Positions 40,671 through 52,530 are shown, counted from the first letter of the stretch. The stretch is DNA of 64,000 nt from Antitrichia curtipendula (GCA_951230915.1 OX579635.1:4154001-4218000), one strand, 5' to 3'. Program-made: numbers and translations. The notes: a model not told the origin generated them from the letters alone.

Positions 40671-41030
40671 GATCGAATGTTTGCGATGCGGTTGCAGTAA
40701 CAGTATATATTGTTTTTTAGTTAGCCTGAGCCTGGATTTGAGATGTAATCAAACCCCTGCCTCTCTTCACCGCTCGTAGTGGCTCTCTTCTCTGGCAGTT
40801 TTGTTTTTTCTTCTTCTTTGGAATGTTACACCTCTGTGATGTGACACTTTATTATATGACCGAGATTATGTTTCTACCACTTGAGAAACAGTTGTGAGGA
40901 GTGCTTATATGTCACCATTACATTAGGGTTTCTGGCATGTAAAATTTGAGAGCTGAGACAGCATCCTTGTTGAGGCTCGTGGGTGTGTTCGCAGAGGATC
41001 TGATATTAGGGCACGGAATTATGGTAGTGT

Positions 41031-42893
41031 ATGTTGAGTGTATGGAATCCAGCTCTTTCACTAACAATATTGATCATGTGTCTCAGAGGATGCTTTTTCT
41101 CGGAGGTAGAGAAAGGCAATGAAAGTGATCCATGGGTCAAATCCGAGGCTGTTATGGTGACGATGGAGAGCCTTAGTATGTGGCGGAGCCCTACCTTTGC
41201 ATACCGGGCCGTGCAAGTTCTTATTGTTGTTCTAGCTCTCTTGTTGATCTCCCCAGTGGAGGCCTACCGAGAAAATGGTGTTGAGAAGGAAACGGGAGCC
41301 GTCCAGAACAAAAAAATGGATGTGGGAGATCAGTTTGTTGTTGTTCCAGGTCCAGAGGTGCCCGTTTCAACTGTGGCATGGCTGACTCTGGCCATGGCAG
41401 CTGCAACTGGGCTGGGTGCAGTGCCGTTCTTCTTCGTGCAGCTGGAGCCCCGGTGGGGCGGCATTTGCAACGGGGTGGCGTCTGGCGTGATGCTGGCAGC
41501 CAGCTTTGATCTCATTCAAGAGGGGCAAAGGTATGGTGGCGGCAGCTGGGTGGTGATCGGGATTTTATCCGGCGGTTTGTTCATCCTCCTCAGTCAGCAA
41601 ATTGTGCATCAGAATTTCGGCGAAGTGAGCATGCTGGATGTCAAGGGGGCGGATGTGCCGAAGATGATTTTGGTGGTCTCCATCATGACCTTGCATTCCT
41701 TTGGTGAAGGTTCAGGAGTCGGGGTCTCGTTTGCAGGTCCGAAGGGGTTATCTCAGGGCTTAATGGTCACCATCGCCATTGCGGTCCATAACATTCCGGA
41801 GGGGTTGGCGGTGAGCTTGCTGCTATCGTCTCAGGGCTTGTCACCCAAGCAGTCTATGTTGTGGAGCATCTTCACATCGTTACCCCAGCCTCTGGTTGCC
41901 GTTCCTGCATTCTTATGTGCTGAAGCCTTCCAGAAGTTTCTGCCCTTCTGCATGGGCTTTGCAGGGGGCTGCATGATCTGGATGGTCATGGCCGAAGTGA
42001 TGCCCGACAGTTTCAAAGACGCAGGAAAATCCGAGGTCGCCACCGCTGCCACTCTTGCCGTGACGTTCATGGAGGCTCTTAGTGCGTTGCTGGAAGGGAG
42101 CGAAGGAGCGAAGCAACCGGATATGTTCTTGGCTTTCCTTAGCTTTGGAATAGGCCCCTTAGTCGGGGCTGTGATCCACATGCTGCTAGTGAGCTCCGTC
42201 AAGCTGCCAGTGGTTATGGCTACTGGAATTGGAGAAGGGGTTGCCTTAGTGGTAGCCACGTGGAAACCTTTACAAATGCTGCTGGATGGGAAGATGAATA
42301 TCTTTCAGATTTTCCTCCTTTTTTGTGCAGGGGCGATTTTGCACTTTCTGCTTCGAAACTATGTCGAATCTAAATCCAAGTCTAAGGGAGAGATTTTTCT
42401 ACCTGGTTCTGTGATGAGCCCTATGGCAAGGAGGGCTTGCTTGGCTGCTTTTATGATTTGGTTTTACTCTTTTGTCGAGGGATTGGCAATGGGTGTTGCC
42501 GCAACGAGTGGGTACAACCGGTACTTACTGTTTCCTGTGGCACTTCACGGCCTACCGCGTGGAGTTGGTGTGGGAAGCGTAGTGTATGGAGCTACGGGTA
42601 GCAAAAAGGGCTCCTCTTTAGCAGCTACTCTCACTTGTTTGGCAGGTCCCATTGGAGCTTTCTGTGCAGCACTGACTGGATTCGGTCCAAGCGGGCTTGA
42701 ATATGGGATTGTCCTGGCAGGTGGTAGCCTTTTCCCGTGGTCCCGTGTGCTGAGAGGCCGGCGAGCTCCGAAGGGGAGTGATCCGAAGACCACATATTTC
42801 GGCATGTCTATGGGTATAATGTTGACAATGATGTGTTTAGTCACCACACGGCTTGTCTGCCTGCATACGCCTTATTGCGGCACTTCCTTGTAG
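41031..42893 (+). CDS. ZIP-type metal transporter, At3g08650-like
   Basis: One uninterrupted exon encodes up to 620 residues, about the usual length of the plant At3g08650 group of ZIP proteins. A start at 41163 would place a clean signal peptide (MESLSMWRSPTFAYRAVQVL followed by a hydrophobic run to SPVEA) at the N terminus, and I think it at least as likely as 41031. The ZIP metal-site motifs are present: HSFGEG with H222 and E226, and HNIPEG with H253 and E257 (numbered from 41031), in two neighbouring hydrophobic segments. A second, related pair lies in the C-terminal half (FYSFVEGLAMG and HGLPRGVGVG). ZIP proteins carry zinc, iron or manganese into the cytosol from outside or from organelles; the metal and membrane are not predictable here. 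The lack of introns contrasts with most of its neighbours. Confidence 0.85.
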   Translation: MLSVWNPALSLTILIMCLRGCFFSEVEKGNESDPWVKSEAVMVTMESLSMWRSPTFAYRAVQVLIVVLALLLISPVEAYRENGVEKETGAVQNKKMDVGDQFVVVPGPEVPVSTVAWLTLAMAAATGLGAVPFFFVQLEPRWGGICNGVASGVMLAASFDLIQEGQRYGGGSWVVIGILSGGLFILLSQQIVHQNFGEVSMLDVKGADVPKMILVVSIMTLHSFGEGSGVGVSFAGPKGLSQGLMVTIAIAVHNIPEGLAVSLLLSSQGLSPKQSMLWSIFTSLPQPLVAVPAFLCAEAFQKFLPFCMGFAGGCMIWMVMAEVMPDSFKDAGKSEVATAATLAVTFMEALSALLEGSEGAKQPDMFLAFLSFGIGPLVGAVIHMLLVSSVKLPVVMATGIGEGVALVVATWKPLQMLLDGKMNIFQIFLLFCAGAILHFLLRNYVESKSKSKGEIFLPGSVMSPMARRACLAAFMIWFYSFVEGLAMGVAATSGYNRYLLFPVALHGLPRGVGVGSVVYGATGSKKGSSLAATLTCLAGPIGAFCAALTGFGPSGLEYGIVLAGGSLFPWSRVLRGRRAPKGSDPKTTYFGMSMGIMLTMMCLVTTRLVCLHTPYCGTSL

Positions 42894-44083
42894 CTGTAAG
42901 GAAAGTCGAGTAATTAGTCTGTTTTAGGTGAAATCTGTAACGCTTTTGCACACTCGGTTGCTTTTGGATGCATCCAAGCATGAGTAATAGTTATGAGCCT
43001 CAGGGACTTTGGTCAATATGTACCATGATTCTAGGAACTAGTTCCCTTCAAGATTTTTTCATGAAGACATTTCTATCTTGCCCTGAAGGATTGGCGGCAA
43101 TTATTATAGAATCAACTGATTTCAGCAGAGACTTAATGTTTGAAGCATGACTTGGCGTAATGTAGATGTTTTATTACTAATGTGTCGACCAGTGTTAACG
43201 TATGCTCCAAGTCTTCAATTTATTTCTGGAACAACAAGAATGGCTTACTTGGAAACTGTTATACCGTTCTTTATGTTTGGTTGTTCTTGACTTTCGAAAC
43301 CAGCTTGCTACCTGCAGTGTTGATTACAGCATCACAACCTCCTGAGTGACGATTCTATTTTAATTTGACCTCGCGTATCATAGCTTTAGTGTGCCTGACA
43401 GGTTGGCTGCTTGTAGAAGAACCCATAGTGCATACTTCAGTAGGTTCTTGTACATCAAGATCATTAGCACTCCTGATTTGTTCCTGGATTGGCTTTCTAC
43501 TCTGATGAATGAGGGTGGATTGTCTACAGCAGAAATAGCTTGGCCGAAGTCTCGTTACGTGTTCGACTTGACTCAGAGCAAGTAAGGGAAGGATGTCCAA
43601 GCAATGACATCGTGTAAGGACACTTCAGGTTCTATGAATTTTTACTCTTTTAAATCAGAGCCTGCTATCACTCATCGCTTCCTAACCATAGAAAATGAGT
43701 ATTTCCAAGATTTCCAAGATTCTCTTATGTTTTATAGAGTAGTTTAACAGTGCTTTAGGGAAAATCAATCAGAGATTGGTTTATGGATCAGTCAGCTGAG
43801 GGGATTTGTAACCGAAACGCATCAACCTTTAACATGGAAATTCGGAGAAGTAGTTTCACTGGAAAGTAACGGTTTTCTGAACGGGTATTCTGAATGGTGT
43901 CTCATGAAGTTATCCTTCACTAAGCCTATGCCTTGCTCTGTGAGGACTTGGGCCTCAATAAAGACTTGGCATCCTTGGTCACCCAGATTTCCAGAGGTCT
44001 GGAGCTCTATCGCGCCAATTCAGCGAGACCTTGGAAGCCCTGAGTTTGACCTGCCATCCACAAGGAAGGAAGCATAGGCAGAG
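42894..44083. other. 3' flank of the ZIP gene and 5' flank of the NAIP-like gene
   Basis: Untranslated and intergenic sequence. No extra gene is supported. The last 100 bases before 44084 are GC-richer and probably 5' leader. Confidence 0.4.
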
Positions 44084-47000
44084 ATGGGGAAGGGGAGCGA
44101 CAATAACCTTTCGAGCGCAGTTGTTGCTGCCTTGCCAAAGGATCCCAATCAGCAATTGCAAGTCGCGCAGCAGGTCGTCCAATATGCTGTTTCCGGTCGT
44201 GTTGCAAAGCTTGAAGCCGAGACGTCAAGTTTGAGGTCCAAGATTGCTGAAAAAGATGCTGTCATTGGAAGTCTGCAGACGCGGGTCATTGGGGCTGAAA
44301 CTACTTTGGCAGAAACTACGGCCAAGCTGACTCTCGCTATGGAAGGGCAGGTACTCGGACACTAATTGCTTCTACCGCCCTGCTTTTTCTTAGTGATAGA
44401 ATTTTCCGACCCTCTAGAGTTTAAAATTCACTGAATTGATTTACGTGGAAGCGTTTGGGGTCATCGACGTTTTCAATTCATAACCACGTTAAATTCTTTC
44501 CTCCTATTGTCCTCCTTGAGGAGAAAGTGTCCAAACACGTCTTGATTCTCTGAACGTCTCACCTGAAGGCGCGGACTCTAAAAGACACGTTCTCATGGAT
44601 TGTTGTGCAACCTTGTGTTTCCTGCAGGCAAAATTGGTCGAAGACAACGATGTGCTCTCAGGTCAAGTGAAGAAACTGATGTGCCAAGTTTCAAAGGTAG
44701 GCCGATGAATTAAGTACAGCAATTCATAACAGTTAGATGAAAGTTTGGCATCCAGTACATGCAATTAGATGTACATCCTTTACATGCAAAGGTTATGAAC
44801 TAAGAGAAAACATTGCATCCAAACTGCTAGACAGTCTTCTTTGAATCGTTCTTTATTTAATTTTATTACAGGGTCGTTATTGTAGGCCTCCAATGAGTCC
44901 AAATCGTTGATTTTCTTGTTTAGTCCTTTCGTCAAAAAATGTAAAGCGTCTAAGAGCGGCAGCTTTTGAGGAAACAAGTACACTTGGCTTCAAGAAATTT
45001 TGGTTAATTTTGCTCTGGTAAACGTGTGTCAGTTGGATGATTTCAAGAAAGCGCTGATGAAATCACTGGAGGCAAGTTCAGAATGCGGTGGTGACTCGGT
45101 AAGAGCCATCATCGAGTTTCTTTCAGCCTTGAGCTTTTGTCGTTTCTGATTTTTCTGGTTCGAATATGGTCAACTTGCTTTCAAGGTTCGTTTTGACTAC
45201 ATTGAACTTTGTTTCTGGAATGTTGGGTTATCCCCATCCAGCCATTATTGTTCGACTGTTTGATTTATACTTCCAAGGACACTAGCTCCTAGAGTTCCCA
45301 GTGTGCCTTTCTTTCTGTTGCATTATTCCCTAAGTCATTCTACACGTCACAAATATTTGGTCTTAGACTAGTTGATTGTAGAGCTCTTCTTTTGAAGTGT
45401 TGTATCAGCTTAGAGAAGCTATTATCCCCACTAACTCGGTCGATGTTGATGCCAGACTGACGACGGAAAAAAGCCTCGCCCACCAGCATCACCCTGTGGC
45501 ACGTCGCTGTCCCCCGAGCCAAAGAGTGCCTTTCCTCCTTTTTCAAAAAGAGAAAGTAAGATTTCTTCTTCTCATGTTTATACGTTTCTGTACTATAAAT
45601 TATAGCTTGATTTCTTCGTTTAGAGTAAACAGGTTCCTCATCTGAAATTGGAAAGTAAAACTTTCATATCTGAGATTATGAATTCGAGGAAAATAGTTCA
45701 ATCATATTCCACTTCCTTTGAGCAAGTGCTTTCGACTTAAATGATGACATAACGTATGAACTCTGGAAAAGAGGCATCTTGTTTTCTTGTTTTTTTGTCC
45801 CCGCTTGTATTTCACAGGTTTAAGCTATATGTCTGGCATAAGCTATTCAATAACATTGGTTTAACAACTAATTATGCTGGTGACCTCTGGTTTCAGTTGA
45901 AGGACCATTTTCGTGCAGGAAATCGGACTCCTCGGAGTGCCCGGAGTCTCCTCCTGCCGAGTCTGACAAGTCTGTAGACATTGATCCTGATCAGAGTATG
46001 TTGACACTTAATCAGTAAACCCGAATTGAGTCCCATTAATACAACTAATCTTCACATCATTTGTTTTGCACAGATGCTGCCGATCCCAAATTTTTGCGTC
46101 GTTACTATCATTCACTCTAAAACCTTACTTCTTTGCAAGGTCAAAATGTAACCCCCAAGTGCCCAAGATGAAAATTAAGAAACCCGCTTTGGAAGCTAAT
46201 AGTCGATTTTATTAACTTTCAATAGATATTTCTATCTGTAATAAGTAGGGTGTGATTTCTTCCTTCTATCATTTTGTTGCGTTTCATTTAAGCTTCCTTA
46301 ACATTTGATTTCAGATCCTGTAGATGTGGAGCGGCCATTTTTGTCCATTTGAGCACTTCGGGGTTAAATAGCGCAATAATGAACATCTGCTAATTTTTTT
46401 TTATTGTTGATTGAGTATGGTAGTATGTGAAAGTTTTAGTAACGAGGAAAACTAGGTACACAATTTGAGTAAGCGAAGTGATGTTCTTTCTAATTAGGAT
46501 GATTGTCAGCACTGCAGGGAGATGATTTTTATTGTCGTCCGAAGTGCATGTGGATAACTGACGGTATATATAAATAATCTATCTATGATGTATCATTATG
46601 GCACTGTTATTCCTTTTTTTCTTTTTGAAACCATTATGGCACCATTCATCTACAGGCGCATCGTCTAAGTGGAGTCCCTGGCATCTATGCAAAAGTCCAT
46701 TGGGTCCACTGACCCCTCGCATACCATCAGACAGTTTTGGAACAGCAGGTAGTGCAATTGGAACAGTAAGACATCTCTGAGACATGCTACTTTCGAGATC
46801 AGGATTAAGAAGACTGTTAATAATAAACCTGTGTCAGTACCATGAAAGAGTTCATATCCATGTACTTCCTATATTGTAAGAATGAATGAATTGGCTTATA
46901 TGACTGATCATTTAAATTGGTGGTTGGCTGCAGCAAGATCACCTCGGGTTGACGGCAAAGAATTTTTCCGGCAAGCAAGGTAAGGAACCAATACCGTGAA

Positions 47001-47787
47001 CAGCAGACAAATCTTCTCGATTGCCATCATAGCCCTTACAGAATTTTCTGAATGAATGCGTGCTTTGTTTTTAATCTCAATGTGTTGAGACGCCATGCTT
47101 ATACTAAGGTAACTCTGCCTATGACAGGCAGAATTTTGGACCAGACTAATGCAGGCCAAAAACTTCATGAGCAGTACATTTCACATTTCACAAGACACAT
47201 GAAGTTCTGGGCCTGCATTAGTCTGGTCCAAAATCCTGCCTGTCATAGGCAGAGTTACCTTAGTTTAACGCCTTAGTACCATGATCTGTTGTTTGTTGTC
47301 TGTTACTCAAATTTACGCAATGCAGGAACCGGTTGTCTTATGAACAGTTCAGTGAATTTCTGACCAACATTAAGGAACTGAATGCGCATCGGCAAACTCA
47401 GGAGGTGAAGCTCTTTCATTTGATCTTCTATCAGTTGGGACAGTTGGTTCTTGCTTGTTTTATTGTTATATCATCTTGAGCAGTGTCGCCCTTCAACCTC
47501 ATGTCAGCAAGCCTAGTGTAGTACCTCGTATCTTCTATTATTTGTAGCTTGGAAGCAACACTGGATATGAAATTAGTTGAGCCAGGTCCAATAGAATCAT
47601 AGCCGTGGGGAATGAATGCATATGATCCGAGGCGTCACAAATTGAAGGAGTGGGCACAGTGCAGGAAACAAAGCAGAAGTCGAGTTTGATATTTGGGCCA
47701 GATAACTTTGACCTTACTGAGAACTTTTCAGCTCTTCTGAGTCGATACATTACTCCTCCGCTACCTCCCCCCCACCCCTTCTTCTAA
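44084..47787 (+). CDS. Coiled-coil protein of the At4g15545/NAIP family
   Basis: Nine exons in consistent phase give 313 residues: 44084-44350, 44628-44696, 45033-45098, 45456-45555, 45897-45995, 46656-46748, 46934-46979, 47326-47404 and 47665-47787. The N-terminal third (DPNQQLQVAQQVVQYAVSGR, then KLEAETSSLRSKIAEKD) is the family's helical and coiled-coil segment. The middle is a Ser/Pro-rich linker (KPRPPASPCGTSLSPEP). The C-terminal block RVDGKEFFRQARNRLSYEQF, then IKELNAHRQTQEE and IFGPDNFDL is strongly diagnostic. Arabidopsis members bind NAI2 and associate with endoplasmic-reticulum-derived bodies; molecular function is otherwise unknown. Exons 4 and 10-like junctions rest on alignment and splice sites only. 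Cryptic exons with in-frame stops lie in the fifth intron, and a long hairpin lies in the intron before exon 8's partner at 47326. Confidence 0.85.
47103..47264 (+). ncRNA. Near-perfect intronic hairpin, candidate small-RNA precursor
   Basis: Arms 47103-47169 and 47198-47264 (67 bases each) are complementary with only about three mismatches and a 28-base loop. The arm core is GGTAACTCTGCCTATGACAG, then GCAGAATTTTGGACCAGAC. It lies inside the intron 46980-47325 of the NAIP-like gene and is transcribed with it. Such a stem is a classic substrate for Dicer-like enzymes, but no small RNA or target is known from this sequence alone. Confidence 0.5.
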
Positions 47788-47895
47788 TCTTCCTGGAGAT
47801 CAGCCGACGGATCTTAAGCCCTGCCCTGCTCAGATCATTGCCACTAGTTTGCAGTCTCCCCCAATAGGGAACTGCTACATCAAAATGCATCGATA

Positions 47896-48099
47896 CACTA
47901 TAAGAAACTAGAGTTTCTCGATGTTTAAGTAACTAGAGTTTCTCGATGTTTAAGTCGACACGGATTTTAGGTGACATCAAATGTAACAACCCATGTTTAT
48001 CAAATGTTACATTAGACATTAGTATTGACATAAAAATATGGGTTGTTACATTCGACGTCACCTAAAATCCGTCACCTAAAACACAGGTTTCTTTTAGTG
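47896..48099. mobile_element. 204-bp CACTA-type MITE with 3-bp target duplication
   Basis: The element begins CACTATAAGAAAC and ends with its inverted partner GTTTCTTTTAGTG. It is flanked on both sides by ATA (47893-47895 and 48100-48102), the 3-bp duplication expected of CACTA elements. Inside, a 24-bp unit ACTAGAGTTTCTCGATGTTT is tandemly doubled. A second inverted repeat pairs 47960-47996 with 48037-48073 (CGGATTTTAGGTGACATCAA against CACCTAAAATCCG). It codes for nothing and could move only with a transposase supplied elsewhere. Confidence 0.85.
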
Positions 48100-48102
48100 A
48101 TA

Positions 48103-48966
48103 ACTAGCTCAAAACAAAACAAAAACCTACATTGAGTTAATAATCCTTTGTAGTCATCAACTCTCTTTACAATATGCAGGTGGAAATTAATCTGTAAAAG
48201 TTGTTACAGGATAATCTTTGAAATAGATCAACATGAGAGAATGAGCTCAGATAATTCAGTTGTATGGAACGAAGCTAGAATAGAATTTTGATGTGATTCC
48301 TGAACTCGCAATTGTTTTGGATGCCGGTGGTCGGGGATTGAATGATTCTATGTCGGTCGCAGATGTATCCTCTCGCTGCATTTCATCCCAAAGATGCCAG
48401 TTGCAACGGCCATGTGCCGCCTCATTGTGGAGATTGGGTGACCATGCTCACATGATGATCATGTCTGGTTCTACCCAAGCCTGCTTATGTGTCTTTTTTC
48501 ACACTTCTTAAATTTTAGACTAGGGAGTTTTCAAGTTCTTCAATTTTGTAGGCTTATTCAAGTTCATATTTTGAATCCCAACAGTTGGGATTTGCATATG
48601 CACTTGAATAAGCTCTTTATTTTCTTTCTCATCATTCTTTAACATATTGGCAATACTAACAAAACAATTCGCATTCCTTGTGGCAACTTCAATTCGAGAG
48701 TGTAGTATTTCTTAGTCTTGACGTTGTGCATTGATGGATTGTGCAAATGTTAACGTCAATGTAGAAAGTGTGTTTTGTAGAAAGTGTGTTCTGTTTTGTA
48801 TCATCAATCATCTGAAATGATTGAAAGTGTTAAGGTAGAACCACCCATAACGGATCAAATAAGCAACTACAGATATGATTTGGAGTAGTGCAAGGCAAAA
48901 CAAATATTTTCAGAAGCACAGCGATTGAAATGATGGGGATTGCAAAAAAATTGGTAATTTTATTAT
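48103..48966. other. Spacer, no gene seen
   Basis: The stretch 48290-48520 is slightly GC-richer with a short open frame that shows no family resemblance or splice context. Confidence 0.4.
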
Positions 48967-48970
48967 TCAA

Positions 48971-49606
48971 CCCCTAAATGCCCAAGGCACCCAAATCTGG
49001 TGTTTGCAAAATTTTGAAGTTAAATAAAACCTAACCAATTTGCTATTTTTAGTAGTTTATATTTTTGGAAAGTTCTTCTTGAAGTCTAGTTTTAGCATTA
49101 AAAATCCGATCTTGAAAATAAATAATAGTGATTTTTCTATTCAAGATTTTGTGCAAGGGTACCCATTGCAATCTTGACTTCCCATAGTGTTGAGACCTCT
49201 TGGAAATGAGCCTCAAATACACTAGATCTTGGAGAAAAAATCACATTCAAAATTCATTTAAAAAAGTTATAGAGCAGATTTTAAGAAGCCATAAATTGAT
49301 TGGGATTATACATGTTAGGCCCTTTAACATCATATTTTTTTGGTCACCAACTTTTGAGATTTGACTTGTGAAAAGTGGATTGAAAGATTTGTGCAGTTTT
49401 AACACCCTCATGGTCAAAAATTATAATCTTTCACTCCATAAGTGATATTGTTGTGTTTTCTTTTCCTATGAGATCTCTAACATGTCTAGTTTGAATTTGT
49501 ACGGTTAGAATTCAAAAAAATTGATACAACTTATCAAAATGTTGGCATTTTGTTCAATTTAGAGCAAATTCCAAGCAGCTCAAAACAGGCCTTAGGCATT
49601 TAGGGG
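48971..49606. mobile_element. TTAA-flanked non-autonomous TIR element, copy B
   Basis: It begins CCCCTAAATGCC and ends CATTTAGGGG, with TCAA on the left (one change from TTAA) and TTAA on the right. Its 636-bp interior aligns along its whole length, in the same orientation, with 3494-4139, differing by scattered substitutions and small gaps. It has no coding capacity. Confidence 0.68.
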
Positions 49607-49610
49607 TTAA

Positions 49611-51639
49611 ACTGAAATTACTATAAATTTTAGGAAGCAAAATGTGCGCCAGATCCATAGCCAATGTCTAGACTATTCTAATTCTGATCATTCAAGAACC
49701 AAATTTTATTCATTACTTAGTACTTTTTTTCTCACTATTTGGGATATGTGTCATCCAACTTATTAGTTCCAACCTTGACTAGTTAAGAAAAAAATTCCAA
49801 GCTTCAAAAAATGTGATTGGAAATAATTGCTCCTCTAGGTTGGAAATGGGTCATTGATCAAGAATGGGTGGCTCTACCTTATCTTAGTTTTAAAATAATT
49901 CAGCATCTGGTCAACTTTAATTGAGTTGATGGGTTGAATATTACAGCTTGGTTTAGGGGGGAAGGTCATTTTTATTGATTGGTTTGGTTTGATGGTTTGC
50001 AATATATTATAATTTAAATTATCACAAGTTTCACTTTCGAATTACATTGAATTACTTGAATTTAGTACAATCACGTTCTATTAATGGGAATGATACTTAC
50101 CTTCATTGAAGCATTGCCACCATTATTGTTGTCCTCTAATAAAAAGAAGGAGCTTTCACTATTTAGATGACAGTTGGGTTCTTTTGAAGTGAATTTGTTC
50201 AAATAAGTGAAATAGAGAATCTTCACTATTTGGATGATTGATGAGTTCTTTGAAAAAAATTAATTTAAGTAAATAAAAGGATATTGAAGGATGAGAATTT
50301 ACTAACTCTCACCCTTTATTTAATGAATCAAATTCAGATATTGTATTCACATACTTTTCCTTCAACGCCTTACTTATGAGGTCATACAAGGCTTTCATCT
50401 TTGTAGTGTCTTTTTTTGTTTTGTAAAAATTGTCAAGCAAATAATACCAAATTTGAGCGTATCAAAAAAATGGTTGTAAAAGTTTTAAAAATTACATTAT
50501 TGAAGTTTGAGATACTATACACTTAAATACAGTATATACAATACTCCATGATGCACAACCACAACCTTAACTCAATTTTGTTGCACTATTATCATGAGCA
50601 TACTATACAGAATATTGATTAATGAAGACAAAAAATAAAAAAATAAAAAATTGATTCATAGAAGCTCTTACATTTCTTTCAAGTTTGTTGGTTAGGAATG
50701 TGTTTTATATGAATGATGAAAAATAAATACTTGTCTCATATGGTTCACGTGGTTTCTTTTTTTCTTATTACAACTTGAGTATTTCAAAATTCTACAAATA
50801 AAATATTTACCATTCCTACCAAAGTTCTAGTTGCACAATTTAAGATAGTCATATGAAGTGGCCAGTTGCTTTGTTGATCTATGATGCACTATTACTCCAA
50901 TCCAATGCAATTTGCAATTTAAATTCAAGAATTCAACCCCCTAATTTGGAACCCTAGCCCCTCATTTTGAATTCAATAGAAAAACTCAAAAAAAATCTTA
51001 TAAGTGCAAAGAACTTAGTAAGAGTTGTTTTACAAGCAATCACTCAAGACTACATCTAATATTGCTTTGCCCATCTATTTCTTTTCAAATCACAGTTCAG
51101 CTTTTGGCATGTTTTAGACTTAAAAACAACTCTCTTTAATTTTTAATTATGTCTTTCTTCATAGTACTTGAATTTGGATTCTACTAAGCTTAATTTTAAC
51201 TTTCTATATTTTTCTTAGCATAGACAATAATTTTGATTTAATGTGATATAAAGGCAAAAAATAAGCATTTCTAAAACTAAAGAAGAATTTACAACATATG
51301 AAATACTGAGGCTCTTATTTTAGCCAAACTTTTCACATATGCATTGTGAGCATGAGAAATTGTAAATAAATTTTTGTTGTTGTTGTAAATTGTGAATGGA
51401 GTTCATATTATCTTTGGTAATAGGAGCTTATATATTAATGGATTTGAGGAATTGCCATGAGATTCCAAGAGTGTGTAAATGTTAAATTCTTAATGATTAA
51501 ACCGGTGAGGATTTAGAAAGACGCTTCAGTGAGTAGATAAGTGGATCTCCTCTTCTCATTTTTCTCTCTCTTGGTTTCTAATGTGTCTATAGTTTTGAAA
51601 TATATGTGTGTATTATGGTAAACAATCTTTGTAATAAGA
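49611..51639. other. AT-rich spacer, no gene seen
   Basis: Only short interrupted frames and homopolymer runs were found. Confidence 0.45.
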
Positions 51640-52530
51640 AGCTTTAAGCATATATTTTGAATTATGTGTGTAAGCTTGAGTGATTGGGCATCCTTGTGTG
51701 AGAATATTAATTACATTTTACGTTCCACTGATTGAACAATTGTTTGTGGTGTGTAATTTTCAGTGAGAGGAATTATGGTTTTCTTGAGCTTAAAGCAGTT
51801 GATTGTGTATGTGTGATATGATTAAATCATTATGTTTGTTTGTACATGCTAGGAGCAATGTGTGATCTTATTAAGGCTTCAAGCAAGTGTTTGAGTGAGT
51901 AGATTGTAGCTTTAAGCAATTGTTTGTGATAATATCTATTGAGTACCAATTCAAGAAAGTTTTGAACATTGTTTGTGATGATTATGCTTAAAAAAAATTT
52001 ATAAGTAGTATATGTAACTCAAGTTAATGTCATGTGTGTGTGTGTGTTGTGAGAGAGCTTAAAAGTTATATTGATGGAGATTGTTTAATGGCTTAAAGCA
52101 TGTTGTAATTGGAAGAGATGATTGTTTATTGATTGTGTAGTTTGTATATATATATATATTAATGGAAATACCAATGATTGGGTCGTTTAGAGAATTGTGA
52201 ATGCATATCCATGGTTGGATAAGCAAATATTAATTTAATAGCTTGAAGTTTTATCAATATTTATGTCTTTGAATTTAAATTGATAAGGATTGTGTGAAGG
52301 AGTTTCAGCAATTGTTAGCCTTGTGTCTATAAAAGCTTAAAGCAAATGTGTAGTCTGACAATGAACTAGTGAGAGGTTACAAATAGAATGGCTTTAAGCA
52401 AATTAGTATAGAAATGCTATAAGCAACTGTGAAGATTGGTAATTGGTTGTTGATGTAGAAATACTAACAATGATTTGTTGAATGACAAGTCACACTTAAG
52501 CATTTATTGTGAGCCATGCTTTAAGCCAAT
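51640..52530. repeat. Dispersed GCTTTAAGCAA-type motif field
   Basis: Variants of GCTT(T/A)AAGCA(A/T), often followed by TGT(T)TGTG, recur roughly every 60-120 bases, for example near 51645, 51790, 51880, 51910, 52090, 52335, 52390, 52420 and 52525. The region is otherwise TG-rich and noncoding. Confidence 0.4.

Noticed and set aside
48293..48511. 72-residue open frame
   Set aside because: No similarity, splice sites or compositional support beyond a modest GC rise.
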